A stretch of DNA of 64,000 nt from CAZHHH01 sp052400685 (GTDB lineage Bacteria; Bacteroidota; Bacteroidia; Bacteroidales; Marinilabiliaceae): assembly GCA_052400685.1 (NCBI GenBank), contig JBQTGJ010000003.1; one strand, written 5' to 3'. Made by a program: the position numbers and the translations under genes. Within the stretch, counting starts at the first letter, position 1. The number at the start of each line of letters is the position of its first letter. Shown one piece after another: positions 25,585 to 33,722 of this stretch. The notes under the pieces are model-generated. The model saw only the letters and a list, made by a program, of their open reading frames with translations. It was not told the origin of the DNA and searched no databases.

Positions 25585-26838
25585 CTACGATTTTAATATT
25601 TTTACCGATATCCCCTGTTGAATCATAACAGAGAAAAAAAGACGTTCTAACTCTTTCGAAGCAGTAATGCTTCCAAAATTAATTATCAAATTCCCCTTAA
25701 ATCCAACCATCCCAGCACTGACTTTGATATGCTTATTGGGCGGCGGCGGAATAAAATAAAACCGTTCGATACGATGCTCCATTGCTGTCGGCAATTTTAG
25801 CGATCCATAATTGGTTATCACACCGCTATACTGATTGGCACCAGCGGCATAAAACAACGAAATGACAAACGATTTTAAAAATAAAGGCATACTCCGTACA
25901 AAAAAGTTCTTTTCACCGGCAACATTACGCGACATTGTTTTATGAATTAACTTCTGATCTGTTTCGAGCCGCATCTGATAATGCACCATTTTTACAATCT
26001 CCTCAAAAGTGTATGCCCCCAGCCGCAAATCAATACCGGGCATAACAAAAAGCGAAAAATTGCGCATTGTTTTGGAAGGAAAAATATTACGGAGGTTGAT
26101 TGGTACCTGAATACGCAGTATACGATGCCGCTTAAACCCTGGGGTTTTATTATACAGATTTTGCAAAGCAAATAAGTAAACAGCCGTCAGATATTCCGTT
26201 ACAGATACTTCAAAACCTTTGGCCGTTGCAATTAACTGCCGCAGAGGAATGGTTGCCGTGAGCACATTAAAAGAAACAGGATTCTTAAACGGCAGGTGAA
26301 ATGCTTTTGGTTGTTTTACCGGCGATACATTAACCCGCTTAAAATATCGGTTGTAAGCATCCTCATACTCTTCTTTATCAGGCTTTAGCTCAAATTCTTT
26401 CGTCACAATATTTTCAACACCACAAATTCTGAAATAGTGGTTCAATACATATTTTAGAAACGAAAAAGCCCCCGAACCATCTGTGAGTATGTGAGAAAAC
26501 TCGACACTAATTCGATTGCCTTTTACCAAAATTCTGAATAATAACTCATCTTTAGCAAAAGCCCGGCAAGGTGTATCAAAATCAGGTAATACCTTAAACT
26601 TCAAATCTGAAGATTCCAGATAATACCAGAAAGCACCGGTTTTAAGTGTCACTCTGAAATATGGAAAACGGCTCTCTGCCAACGAAACAGCCGATATTAA
26701 AGGTTTAATTTTGACCCGATCGGTCAACACTGCCGTAATTCGAAATACCGCAGTCAATTCAGCATTTTGTATGGCCGGATAAAGTTTGGCTGCGTTATCG
26801 AGTTTTAGCCAAAAATTTTTTGATTTTAAGTTTGACAT
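25585..26838 (-). CDS. Alcohol acetyltransferase / condensation-domain-like acyltransferase
   Basis: The 417-residue protein of the CoA-dependent acyltransferase fold has the active-site motif HxxxDG as HILTDG (His116 to Gly121). The second half contains the floor-loop region with RILRIQVPINLRNIFPSKTMRNF and VITNYGSL, typical of AATase/condensation proteins. No carrier protein or NRPS module is nearby. It probably transfers an acyl group from a thioester to an alcohol, perhaps on a lipid or glycolipid, together with the DUF6320 membrane protein encoded 3 bp downstream. The substrate cannot be told from sequence. Confidence 0.82.
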   Translation of the reverse strand: MSNLKSKNFWLKLDNAAKLYPAIQNAELTAVFRITAVLTDRVKIKPLISAVSLAESRFPYFRVTLKTGAFWYYLESSDLKFKVLPDFDTPCRAFAKDELLFRILVKGNRISVEFSHILTDGSGAFSFLKYVLNHYFRICGVENIVTKEFELKPDKEEYEDAYNRYFKRVNVSPVKQPKAFHLPFKNPVSFNVLTATIPLRQLIATAKGFEVSVTEYLTAVYLFALQNLYNKTPGFKRHRILRIQVPINLRNIFPSKTMRNFSLFVMPGIDLRLGAYTFEEIVKMVHYQMRLETDQKLIHKTMSRNVAGEKNFFVRSMPLFLKSFVISLFYAAGANQYSGVITNYGSLKLPTAMEHRIERFYFIPPPPNKHIKVSAGMVGFKGNLIINFGSITASKELERLFFSVMIQQGISVKILKS

Positions 26839-27118
26839 ACTCTATTTGATTGGGTTGAAAAGTTAATAAATTTCAATCAATCAGCCAATGAAATTAATAA
26901 AATGGCGGTTTTCCTTTCTTCTGCTTTGAGTTTTTACAGATTTTCGTCAAAATCAAAATTATCTACTCGTGGACTATTGAACCCTTGTTGAATTGTTTGG
27001 GACAATGGCTTTATTTTCTTCATTTTCCAAAAACCGAAGGTCAGCAGGTATCAACTCACTTACATTGGTATATCAACCTGCAGATCCTGGCGATTGTACA
27101 AATTGGTAAAATAAGTAG

Positions 27119-27268
27119 TTCCTGATAATATTAGGAGTGCTTTCCATTGCTAAACGATTTTATCCAAAGTACCCTATTATTGGTAAAACCGTCAAATACA
27201 ACTTATCGCCCATTAATTACAACGATGGCCGGCAGTATGACATCGTGATTATCATTCGGCTATTTTAA
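27119..27268 (+). pseudogene. Possible 3' remnant of a gene
   Basis: A frame open from the TAG at 27116 reads FLIILGVLSIAKRFYPKYPI, then GKTVKYNLSPINYNDGRQYD, then a short hydrophobic end closing in RLF before the TAA. The composition looks protein-like (Tyr/Asn-rich, ending in Phe as outer-membrane strands do), but there is no proper start, and the 628-bp gap around it (26839-27466) has no other coding signal. It may be the decayed end of a lost gene. Confidence 0.25.
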
Positions 27269-27466
27269 TGAGATTCAGCAAAAATCTGCGTATGGATTTT
27301 TTACGACTGCGGCATGCTTACCTTCAAAATGGGCATTTACACAAGTAAACGTACACTTCGCATAAGCCTTACATGTTATTTTTCAAGCTCAAATTGCTGA
27401 TTTTAAGCATATACATGATTGAGTACCAGCTATGAAATGGCACTTCAAAACGTACCTGTCTGCAGA

Positions 27467-28339
27467 TTATCTTTTTGCAGCAGCCTTCAGGGTATTCAGC
27501 AGCAACGACACAATAGTCATAGGTCCTACACCACCTGGTACCGGTGTAATAAAACTGCATTTGGGCGATACTTCGGCAAAGTCTACATCCCCTTTCAGGC
27601 GGAAGCCACTCTTTGTTTCAGTAGATGGAACACGGGTGGTACCCACATCAATAACAACAGCACCTTCTTTTACCATGTCGGCCTTCAAAAATTCAGGAAT
27701 ACCAATGGCAGCTACGATTATATCAGCCTGCAAACAAATTTCTTTGAGATTTTTTGTCCGGCTATGGCAAACTGTAACAGTGGCGTCGCCTGGGTTTCCT
27801 TTAAGTGACAAGAGAATACTCATAGGGCGTCCCACGATGTTGCTGCGTCCTAATATAACCACATGCTTGCCTTTTGTTTCGATATCATACCGCTTCAGAA
27901 GCTCCATTATACCTTGGGGTGTGGCCGAAATAAAAGCATCGCCACCGGTAATCATACGCCCCAGGTTTTGTGGATGAAAACCATCCACATCCTTGGAAGG
28001 GTCAATGGCTTCGGTAATTTTTTCTTCAGAAATATGTTTGGGTAAAGGCAGCTGAACGATGAATCCATCCACGTCAGGATCATTATTCAGCTTATTGACC
28101 GCTGCCAGCAATTCATTTTCAGTAACATCGGCCGTAAAACGAACCAAAGACGAGACAAACCCCACTGCTTCGCAGGCTTTAATTTTAGCTGCCACATAGG
28201 TTTCACTGCCGCCATCGTTACCCACCAAAACAGCAGCCAGATGTGGTTTCTTTTTACCTGAAGCAATCATTTTCTTAACAGCCTCTGCAATTTCAAGTTT
28301 TACGGCCTGTGAGGTCTTTTTCCCGTCAATAAGTTGCAT
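27467..28339 (-). CDS. folD: Methylenetetrahydrofolate dehydrogenase / methenyl-THF cyclohydrolase
   Basis: The 290-residue FolD converts 5,10-methylene-THF to 10-formyl-THF in two steps using NADP. The signatures are present: the substrate Tyr48/Lys52 in SETYVAAKIKACEAVGF, DGFIVQLPLPKH, the ATPQG loop, the NADP-binding VVILGRSNIVGRPMS, and the C-terminal TPVPGGVGPMT. The length is typical. It lies 42 bp downstream of ffh on the same strand, so the two are probably co-transcribed, an arrangement I have seen in other Bacteroidota. Confidence 0.96.
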   Translation of the reverse strand: MQLIDGKKTSQAVKLEIAEAVKKMIASGKKKPHLAAVLVGNDGGSETYVAAKIKACEAVGFVSSLVRFTADVTENELLAAVNKLNNDPDVDGFIVQLPLPKHISEEKITEAIDPSKDVDGFHPQNLGRMITGGDAFISATPQGIMELLKRYDIETKGKHVVILGRSNIVGRPMSILLSLKGNPGDATVTVCHSRTKNLKEICLQADIIVAAIGIPEFLKADMVKEGAVVIDVGTTRVPSTETKSGFRLKGDVDFAEVSPKCSFITPVPGGVGPMTIVSLLLNTLKAAAKR

Positions 28340-28381
28340 ATTATACTGGTTTATGGTTATAATAAAGTGATTGGCAAAAAA

Positions 28382-29716
28382 TTAACGTCGCCCCATTGGC
28401 ATATTGGCCATTAATTTGGACAAATTCTTGCCTTGACTCATCATCTTCATCACCTTACGCGTATCTTCAAACTGTTTTATAAGTCGGTTTACCTCCTGAA
28501 TGGTAGTTCCACTGCCATCAGCAATACGTTTACGACGGCTTCCGTTAAGTATCTCAGGCCTTTCTCGCTCGTCGGGCGTCATCGAATGTATGATGGCTTC
28601 CACCTCTTTGAATGCGTCATCATCAAAATCCATGTTTTTAATGGCCTTACCCATACCAGGAATCATGCCCGCCAAATCCTTTAGGCTACCCATTTTTTTG
28701 ATTTGCTGAATTTGACTCAGAAAATCATTAAAGCTAAATTGATTTTTGGCGATTTTCTTTTGCAGCTTTTGAGCTTCTTCGGCATCGAACTGCTCTTGTG
28801 CCCGTTCTACCAAAGAAACGATATCACCCATACCCAAAATACGGTCGGCCATACGGCTGGGGTGAAACACATCCAGCGCATCCATTTTTTCGCCGGTACC
28901 CACAAATTTTATTGGCTTGCTAACCACGCTTCGGATAGAAAGAGCGGCACCACCCCGGGTGTCACCATCCAGTTTGGTTAATACAACACCATCAAAATCC
29001 AATCGGTCATTAAATTCTTTGGCGGTATTCACGGCATCCTGCCCCGTCATGGCATCAACCACAAACAATATTTCGTCGGGTTTTACAGCCGATTTAATGG
29101 CAGCAATCTCTTTCATCATTGCCTCATCAACAGCCAAACGACCGGCGGTATCAATAATTACCAAATCATAGCCTTTTTGTTTGGCTTCTTTAATGGCATC
29201 TTTGGCAATTCTTACCGGATCGGTACTGCCTTCCTGCGTATAAACAGGTACTCCTATTTGCTCACCCAGCACCTGCAACTGGTTGATGGCAGCAGGACGG
29301 TAAACGTCACCGGCAACCAACAAAGGATTTTTGGATCTCTTGCTTTTCAGATAATTTGCCAGTTTACCGGTAAATGTTGTTTTACCGGATCCCTGCAAAC
29401 CTGCAATTAAGATAACTGCAGGTTCCCCTTTTAAATTGATATCGGTGGTTTCCCCACCCATCAACTGAGTCAGCTCGTCATGAACAATTTTGACCATCAT
29501 CTGCTCGGGCTTAACAGCCGTCAGCACATTCTGACCCAAGGCCGTTTCTTTTACCGTTTCGGTAAAAGTTTTGGCCGTTTTAAAATTGACGTCGGCATCC
29601 AATAAGGCGCGACGAATATCTTTAAGCGTTTCCGCTACGTTAATTTCAGTGATTTTGCCCTGCCCTTTAAGCATTTTAAAAGAGCGATCGAGTCTTTCCG
29701 ATAGATTCTCAAACAT
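28382..29716 (-). CDS. ffh: Signal recognition particle GTPase Ffh (SRP54)
   Basis: The 444-residue protein has N and G domains with the P loop GLQGSGKTT (106-114), DTAGRLAVD, TKLDGDTRGGAALS (G4 and closing loop) and GTGEK. The C-terminal methionine-rich M domain (about 300-444) includes SGTTIQEVNRLIKQFEDTRKVMKMM, which binds 4.5S RNA and signal sequences. It targets nascent inner-membrane proteins to FtsY and SecYEG. All GTPase motifs are intact. FolD is encoded immediately downstream. A MITE-like element starts about 90 bp upstream of its ATG. Confidence 0.97.
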   Translation of the reverse strand: MFENLSERLDRSFKMLKGQGKITEINVAETLKDIRRALLDADVNFKTAKTFTETVKETALGQNVLTAVKPEQMMVKIVHDELTQLMGGETTDINLKGEPAVILIAGLQGSGKTTFTGKLANYLKSKRSKNPLLVAGDVYRPAAINQLQVLGEQIGVPVYTQEGSTDPVRIAKDAIKEAKQKGYDLVIIDTAGRLAVDEAMMKEIAAIKSAVKPDEILFVVDAMTGQDAVNTAKEFNDRLDFDGVVLTKLDGDTRGGAALSIRSVVSKPIKFVGTGEKMDALDVFHPSRMADRILGMGDIVSLVERAQEQFDAEEAQKLQKKIAKNQFSFNDFLSQIQQIKKMGSLKDLAGMIPGMGKAIKNMDFDDDAFKEVEAIIHSMTPDERERPEILNGSRRKRIADGSGTTIQEVNRLIKQFEDTRKVMKMMSQGKNLSKLMANMPMGRR

Positions 29717-29807
29717 CTTTGGTCACATTAAATTTTGCGCAAAATTAGCAAAAAATAGGATTAAAGAAAAGATAGAATGAATATTCGGAAAAAATTGAAT
29801 ATTAATT

Positions 29808-30027
29808 AGAGTCTGTCCATAAACTAAGTATTTGAAATATAAAGTTCAAATACGAGGCTCACGAAGTCATAAAAATCAAGGAACTGACGAACGAAGTAAA
29901 GGCAGAAGCAAAGCTATTGCTTTGATTATGCTTTACAAGGAGAAAGAAGACGGAGACAGTTTACTTTTAGTAAATGACTGTTTTTATGACAAGCATAACG
30001 AAATAGTTGACTTTATAGATAGACACT
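29808..30027 (-). repeat. MITE-like element, long form, copy d
   Basis: Both ends are intact: AGAGTCTGTCCATAAA at the left and TTTATAGATAGACACT at the right (complementary to AGTGTCTATCTATAAA). The element contains the central region and TTTTTATGACAAGCATAACG. A 65-codon plus-strand frame through it (29832-30029) resembles the frame read through copy a on its reverse strand, but both follow the repeat rather than a gene. Confidence 0.8.
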
Positions 30028-30055
30028 AGTCATCATACTCTTGCACACATAATAG

Positions 30056-30844
30056 TCATCCGGGTGTCAAAACGGCACATCCGTATTCATCATGATTTAT
30101 ATATGCGACCATTAAACCAGCCCGTTCAGCTTCATCGCGAATCTCTTCCTTTGAAAAATATTTTGCCCAATAGCCATACCTAAAACACTCACCCATTTCG
30201 ACTTTTCTCTTAGAAAGTCTGTTACTTAATTTAAACACCAAATCCAAATGCTTCCTGCTATCCCCAATTCGCCAATAAGAAATAACAATAATACCGTCAT
30301 CATTTAACAGATTAGCACGAACTTCCTTTAAAAATTGAACCCGGTTATCGCGCCCATATAAATGCGTATAAAGACCCCAGCCAAGCCACCAAACATTACC
30401 TTTAACTTTTGGGACTGTATTTATCGGTTGCAAATTATAGATGACTGGTAAGCCTTCATTTTTGAAAAAATTATTGGCATAGGCCACCATTTCAGGCACT
30501 GCTTCAAAAGACTTAACGCTATAACCCGATTTCAATAACGAATAGGTTTCCCGACCGCCGCCAGCCCCAATGATTATAATTAATTCGTTTTTAGGAATAT
30601 ATTGATCCAAAATAACCTGTTCCCAATTAAACAAACCTTTTCTGGTGTTTTCGTCTTTTGTATATACTTTATCGCCCCGGTATTTGGCAAAAGTAAGAGC
30701 ATCCATCCTTTTTTGAGACAGAAAAGCCAACCAAAAAGCCTCGTTAAAAGTATCCAGCTTATAAATAATTCTCCAAAAAAATCGGACACTTTTATACCCA
30801 ATATTTATGATACGTTGAATTGTCAACAACATATAGTACAACAT
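30056..30844 (-). CDS. Class I SAM-dependent methyltransferase-like protein
   Basis: The 262-residue protein has an N-terminal hydrophobic/aromatic stretch (about 3-45) that may attach it to a membrane. A Rossmann methyltransferase domain follows, with motif I as IIIIGAGGGRETYSLL (92-99) and an acidic strand end SFEAVPEM (Glu) for the ribose of SAM. Later strands GNVWWLGWGLYTHLYG and DDGIIVISYWRIGD fit motifs III and IV. The substrate is unknown. It is isolated between a MITE-like element and the Gfo/Idh gene on the same strand. It could methylate a polyprenyl or glycan substrate, but nothing in the context proves this. Confidence 0.75.
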   Translation of the reverse strand: MLYYMLLTIQRIINIGYKSVRFFWRIIYKLDTFNEAFWLAFLSQKRMDALTFAKYRGDKVYTKDENTRKGLFNWEQVILDQYIPKNELIIIIGAGGGRETYSLLKSGYSVKSFEAVPEMVAYANNFFKNEGLPVIYNLQPINTVPKVKGNVWWLGWGLYTHLYGRDNRVQFLKEVRANLLNDDGIIVISYWRIGDSRKHLDLVFKLSNRLSKRKVEMGECFRYGYWAKYFSKEEIRDEAERAGLMVAYINHDEYGCAVLTPG

Positions 30845-31018
30845 GGTATCAATATTTCATAAAAAAATGTAGCTAAAGGTGTATTAAATGAAATAAGCCC
30901 AAAAATACGGATAACATTTGTGCTTTGGGAGTATCAAAGTTGACAGGAAATACCGCAAAAAGCCACTGATATCAGGGTTTCGATGCCAGATAAAACAATC
31001 GGCTTATAACAATATAAA

Positions 31019-31993
31019 TTAATCCTTAACCACTTGTTCCATCACCCAATTCGTTTGTGCTGCAGTTTCACCTGTACTGACGCACTGACACTTACCGTTA
31101 ATAGCCTCAACTACTTGTTCAATTAAATTATATTGAATATTCTCAGGGTTGAGACACGGAAATTCAAGAACTCCTTTAGGAGTGATTAACCGCACCGGCG
31201 AATGTCCAAAGCCCGAAAACTGAATCTTACCTTCCGTACCAATAATTTCCATAACATCTTCCTGTGCCGCTTCACCCGTAACGAACGACCAGGCCCCAAC
31301 GCCCAGAACCCCCGATTTAAACCGGAAATTGGCAACCACCGTGTCTTCTGCTCTATATAACCCACCCATGCAATCTGTTAAGCCGCTTACCTCAACAATA
31401 TCATCAAACACAAACATCAAAAAATCAAGTTGATGGGATGCCAGATCGTAAAAGATTCCTCCACCAGCTGTTTTCGGGTCTACCCGCCACGATTGATTAT
31501 TAACATTGGCTTCCACTTCGAGGGCCGGACGCGTAAGACGAATATTAACCATCAAAGGTTTTCCGATGCGACCATCTTGTACCAACTCCTTTACCTTCAA
31601 AAATCCAGGTAAAGTGCGTCGATAGTAAGCTACAAACAAAGGACTACCCGTTTCGCGGGATACTTTCAGCATTTCCTGGCATTCGGCATACGAAGCCGCC
31701 ATTGGCTTTTCAACATACACCGGTTTTCCGGCTTGCATGGCTTCAATGGCATAACGCGCATGCGTAGAAGGTGGCGTTGCCACATAAACCGCATTAACAT
31801 TTGTATCGTTTATTAAGTCAGATGCACTATCGTACCATGTACTAACACCATGGCGACTCGCATAATCTTTCGCTAATTGGCCATTTCGGCGCATCACAGC
31901 CACCACCTTCGAACCTGTGACCTTATTAAAGGCCGGACCACTTTTCTTTTCAGTAACATCACCGCATCCAATAAAACCCCAACGTACTTCCAT
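31019..31993 (-). CDS. Gfo/Idh/MocA family NAD(P)-dependent oxidoreductase
   Basis: The 324-residue protein has the N-terminal Rossmann motif WGFIGCGDVTE and the conserved VYVEKPMAA (Glu95-Lys96-Pro97, the catalytic lysine region). The C-terminal alpha/beta domain has GGGIFYDLASHQLDFLMFV, with the usual Asp and His of the sugar-binding site. These enzymes oxidise or reduce sugars, inositols or related compounds. The substrate is unknown. No sugar-utilisation genes are adjacent. It is followed on the same strand by the methyltransferase-like gene 174 bp away. Confidence 0.9.
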   Translation of the reverse strand: MEVRWGFIGCGDVTEKKSGPAFNKVTGSKVVAVMRRNGQLAKDYASRHGVSTWYDSASDLINDTNVNAVYVATPPSTHARYAIEAMQAGKPVYVEKPMAASYAECQEMLKVSRETGSPLFVAYYRRTLPGFLKVKELVQDGRIGKPLMVNIRLTRPALEVEANVNNQSWRVDPKTAGGGIFYDLASHQLDFLMFVFDDIVEVSGLTDCMGGLYRAEDTVVANFRFKSGVLGVGAWSFVTGEAAQEDVMEIIGTEGKIQFSGFGHSPVRLITPKGVLEFPCLNPENIQYNLIEQVVEAINGKCQCVSTGETAAQTNWVMEQVVKD

Positions 31994-32360
31994 AATTTTA
32001 TGTTATAAATAGTGCTTGTCAGAATTGAATATTTTTTATCAAGCACTTAAATTTCCATGTTGATACTATAATTAATAAGTCGTGTCAATAATAAGATACT
32101 TTTTTTTTCGTTACTCTCGCGTCTAAATTGATCATTTACAACCGTCAACTCAAATTTTCCCAACTGCACAAAACTTGTATTTGAGCTTCGCAGCAAACGC
32201 CTCCCTTTACAGACAGCTACACGATGTAATCAAGATATTGCTTCGATGACAAACCAAACAAAAATAATCGATAAAAAATGAAGTTAAAAGATTATAAGTT
32301 CTGGAAAAAATCACCATTTTAGAGTGCCTAAAATTGATATAAAAATAAAAAAATCAGCAC
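31994..32360. other. Gene-free stretch with degenerate repeat
   Basis: AGTGCTTGTCAG near 32008 and the block around 32100-32215 (TTCGTTACTCTCGCG, TTGATCATTTACAACCGTCAACTCAAATTTT) are type 2 repeat relatives. The gap separates divergent genes, so their promoters must lie here. None is convincing. Confidence 0.4.
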
Positions 32361-33347
32361 GTGATTTCAAAGATACAGAGTTTTATCAAATGCCGAAGGG
32401 AAAAAATAGTCATTTCAAGATATGAAAAGCTGGATATCATTGGGGATATTCACGGATACCACAAGGAATTAGTGGCATTGCTTGAGAAAATGGACTATAC
32501 AAAAATAAACGGTGTTTGGCAGCACCCCACTCGAAAGGCCATCTTTGTTGGGGATATGGTTAGTCGCGGACCCGCAACCAGTGACGTTTTAAAACTGATC
32601 CGGCAAATGGTTGACAATCAATCGGCAATGGCCGTTTTAGGTAATCATGAACTAAATATGATCGGTCATTTCACAACCAAGAAAAACGGACGTTCGTACC
32701 TGATTCTGGCGCCAAGCAACAAAAATCAGATGGAAACCATACGGAAACAATTTGGCAATGATGAGGAATTGTACGACTATGTAAAGTGGCTACGAACTTT
32801 GCCTTTTATGATTGATTTTGGTCGCATACGAGTGGCACATGCCTATTGGAGCCCTGAAAATCAAAAAATATTATCTTCAAGTATAACTGGAGGTAAAATA
32901 TCAAGATCACAATTAAAAGAGATCTTTAAGCACGAAACGCCATTTGCCGAAGCGGTATGGCAAACCACGCGAGGCATTGAAATAAATCTTCCCAATGACA
33001 TGATAATAAAAGACGCCCAAAACTTGCGTCGTGCCAATTTCCGTATAAAATGGTGGGAAAAACCAGAAGGACAAACTTTTCGCACCATCAGTTATGGAAA
33101 TCGGTTTGTGTTACCGGAATACACTATTCCACCGGAAATAATTAAGCCATTTGAGGTGTATCAGAACAACAATCCAATCATGATATTTGGGCACTATTGT
33201 GCGGCCAAAGAACCAATGGTAGTATCAGATAATCTGTGTTGCATAGATAGTTGCGTAGCCAGCTCCAAAGGAAAACTTAGTGCTTATCGCTGGAATGGTG
33301 AAAAAAAAATAAATTCCGATCATATTATTCAGGTTGACCGGTTTTAA
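32361..33347 (+). CDS. PPP-type metallophosphatase (ApaH/PrpE-like)
   Basis: The protein has 328 residues from the GTG at 32361; no ATG is available before the first motif. The metal-binding motifs of the calcineurin/PPP superfamily are in order: GDIHG (28-32), GDMVSRG (64-70), GNHE (94-97), RVAHA and FGHY. In the second motif the usual GDxVDRG aspartate after Val is Ser68, a change at a residue that assists catalysis in PPP phosphatases. The substrate (phosphoprotein, dinucleoside polyphosphate or other) is unknown. No signal peptide. Probably monocistronic, followed by repeat DNA. Confidence 0.82.
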   Translation: MISKIQSFIKCRREKIVISRYEKLDIIGDIHGYHKELVALLEKMDYTKINGVWQHPTRKAIFVGDMVSRGPATSDVLKLIRQMVDNQSAMAVLGNHELNMIGHFTTKKNGRSYLILAPSNKNQMETIRKQFGNDEELYDYVKWLRTLPFMIDFGRIRVAHAYWSPENQKILSSSITGGKISRSQLKEIFKHETPFAEAVWQTTRGIEINLPNDMIIKDAQNLRRANFRIKWWEKPEGQTFRTISYGNRFVLPEYTIPPEIIKPFEVYQNNNPIMIFGHYCAAKEPMVVSDNLCCIDSCVASSKGKLSAYRWNGEKKINSDHIIQVDRF

Positions 33348-33368
33348 AGATAGCAATGCGCCTTAATT

Positions 33369-33508
33369 AGTTTTTGTTTATAAAGTCAACTACGTTATGC
33401 TTGTCATAAAAACAGTCGTTTACGAAAAGTAAACGCCTTGATTTTTATGACTTCACAAGCCTTGTATTTGAACTTTATATTTCAAACACTTAGTTTATGG
33501 ACAGGCTT
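33369..33508 (+). repeat. MITE-like element, short form, copy e
   Basis: This short version lacks the central hairpin: AAACG joins directly to CCTTGATTTTTATGAC. The ends are AGTTTTTGTTTATAAA and TTTATGGACAGGCTTT. AATT flanks both sides, consistent with a 4-bp target duplication. Confidence 0.75.
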
Positions 33509-33513
33509 TAATT

Positions 33514-33660
33514 AGAGTCTGCCTATAAAGTCTATCTTATGCATTATGCTTGCTCTCAAAATGGTCATTTACAGGAGTAAACTCACATTTTCGAGCTGCT
33601 CAAGTTTCAAAAAAGGAGCCTTTTTATCGGCCAAAGGCGTTTTTGGGCAAACACAAATTA
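33514..33660 (+). repeat. Type 2 intergenic repeat upstream of aspA
   Basis: It begins AGAGTCTGCCTATAAAGTC, sharing the MITE terminus, then GCATTATGCTTGCTCTCAAA, TGGTCATTTACAGGAGTAAAC and a G/C-richer tail with TCGGCCAAAGGCG. It directly abuts copy e, sharing the AATT between them. Confidence 0.6.
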
Positions 33661-33697
33661 CCTGATAATAATCATACCTCAAACCCTGCGTAAACAC

Positions 33698-33705
33698 TAA
33701 TTTTG
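33698..33705 (+). promoter_or_regulatory. -7 promoter element of aspA
   Basis: TAATTTTG matches TAnnTTTG and ends 17 nt before the aspA ATG. No clear -33 TTG was found, and the upstream DNA is a type 2 repeat. Confidence 0.45.
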
Positions 33706-33722
33706 GTAATAAAAAATATGGT

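Noticed and set aside
27432..27977. 181-codon plus-strand frame opposite folD
   Set aside because: It is antisense to an intact, well-conserved folD and has no promoter or known motif.
29832..30029. 65-codon protein similar to the frame at 1291-1509
   Set aside because: Both frames lie inside copies of the MITE-like element in corresponding orientation; the similarity is that of the repeat. Other copies have the frame broken.
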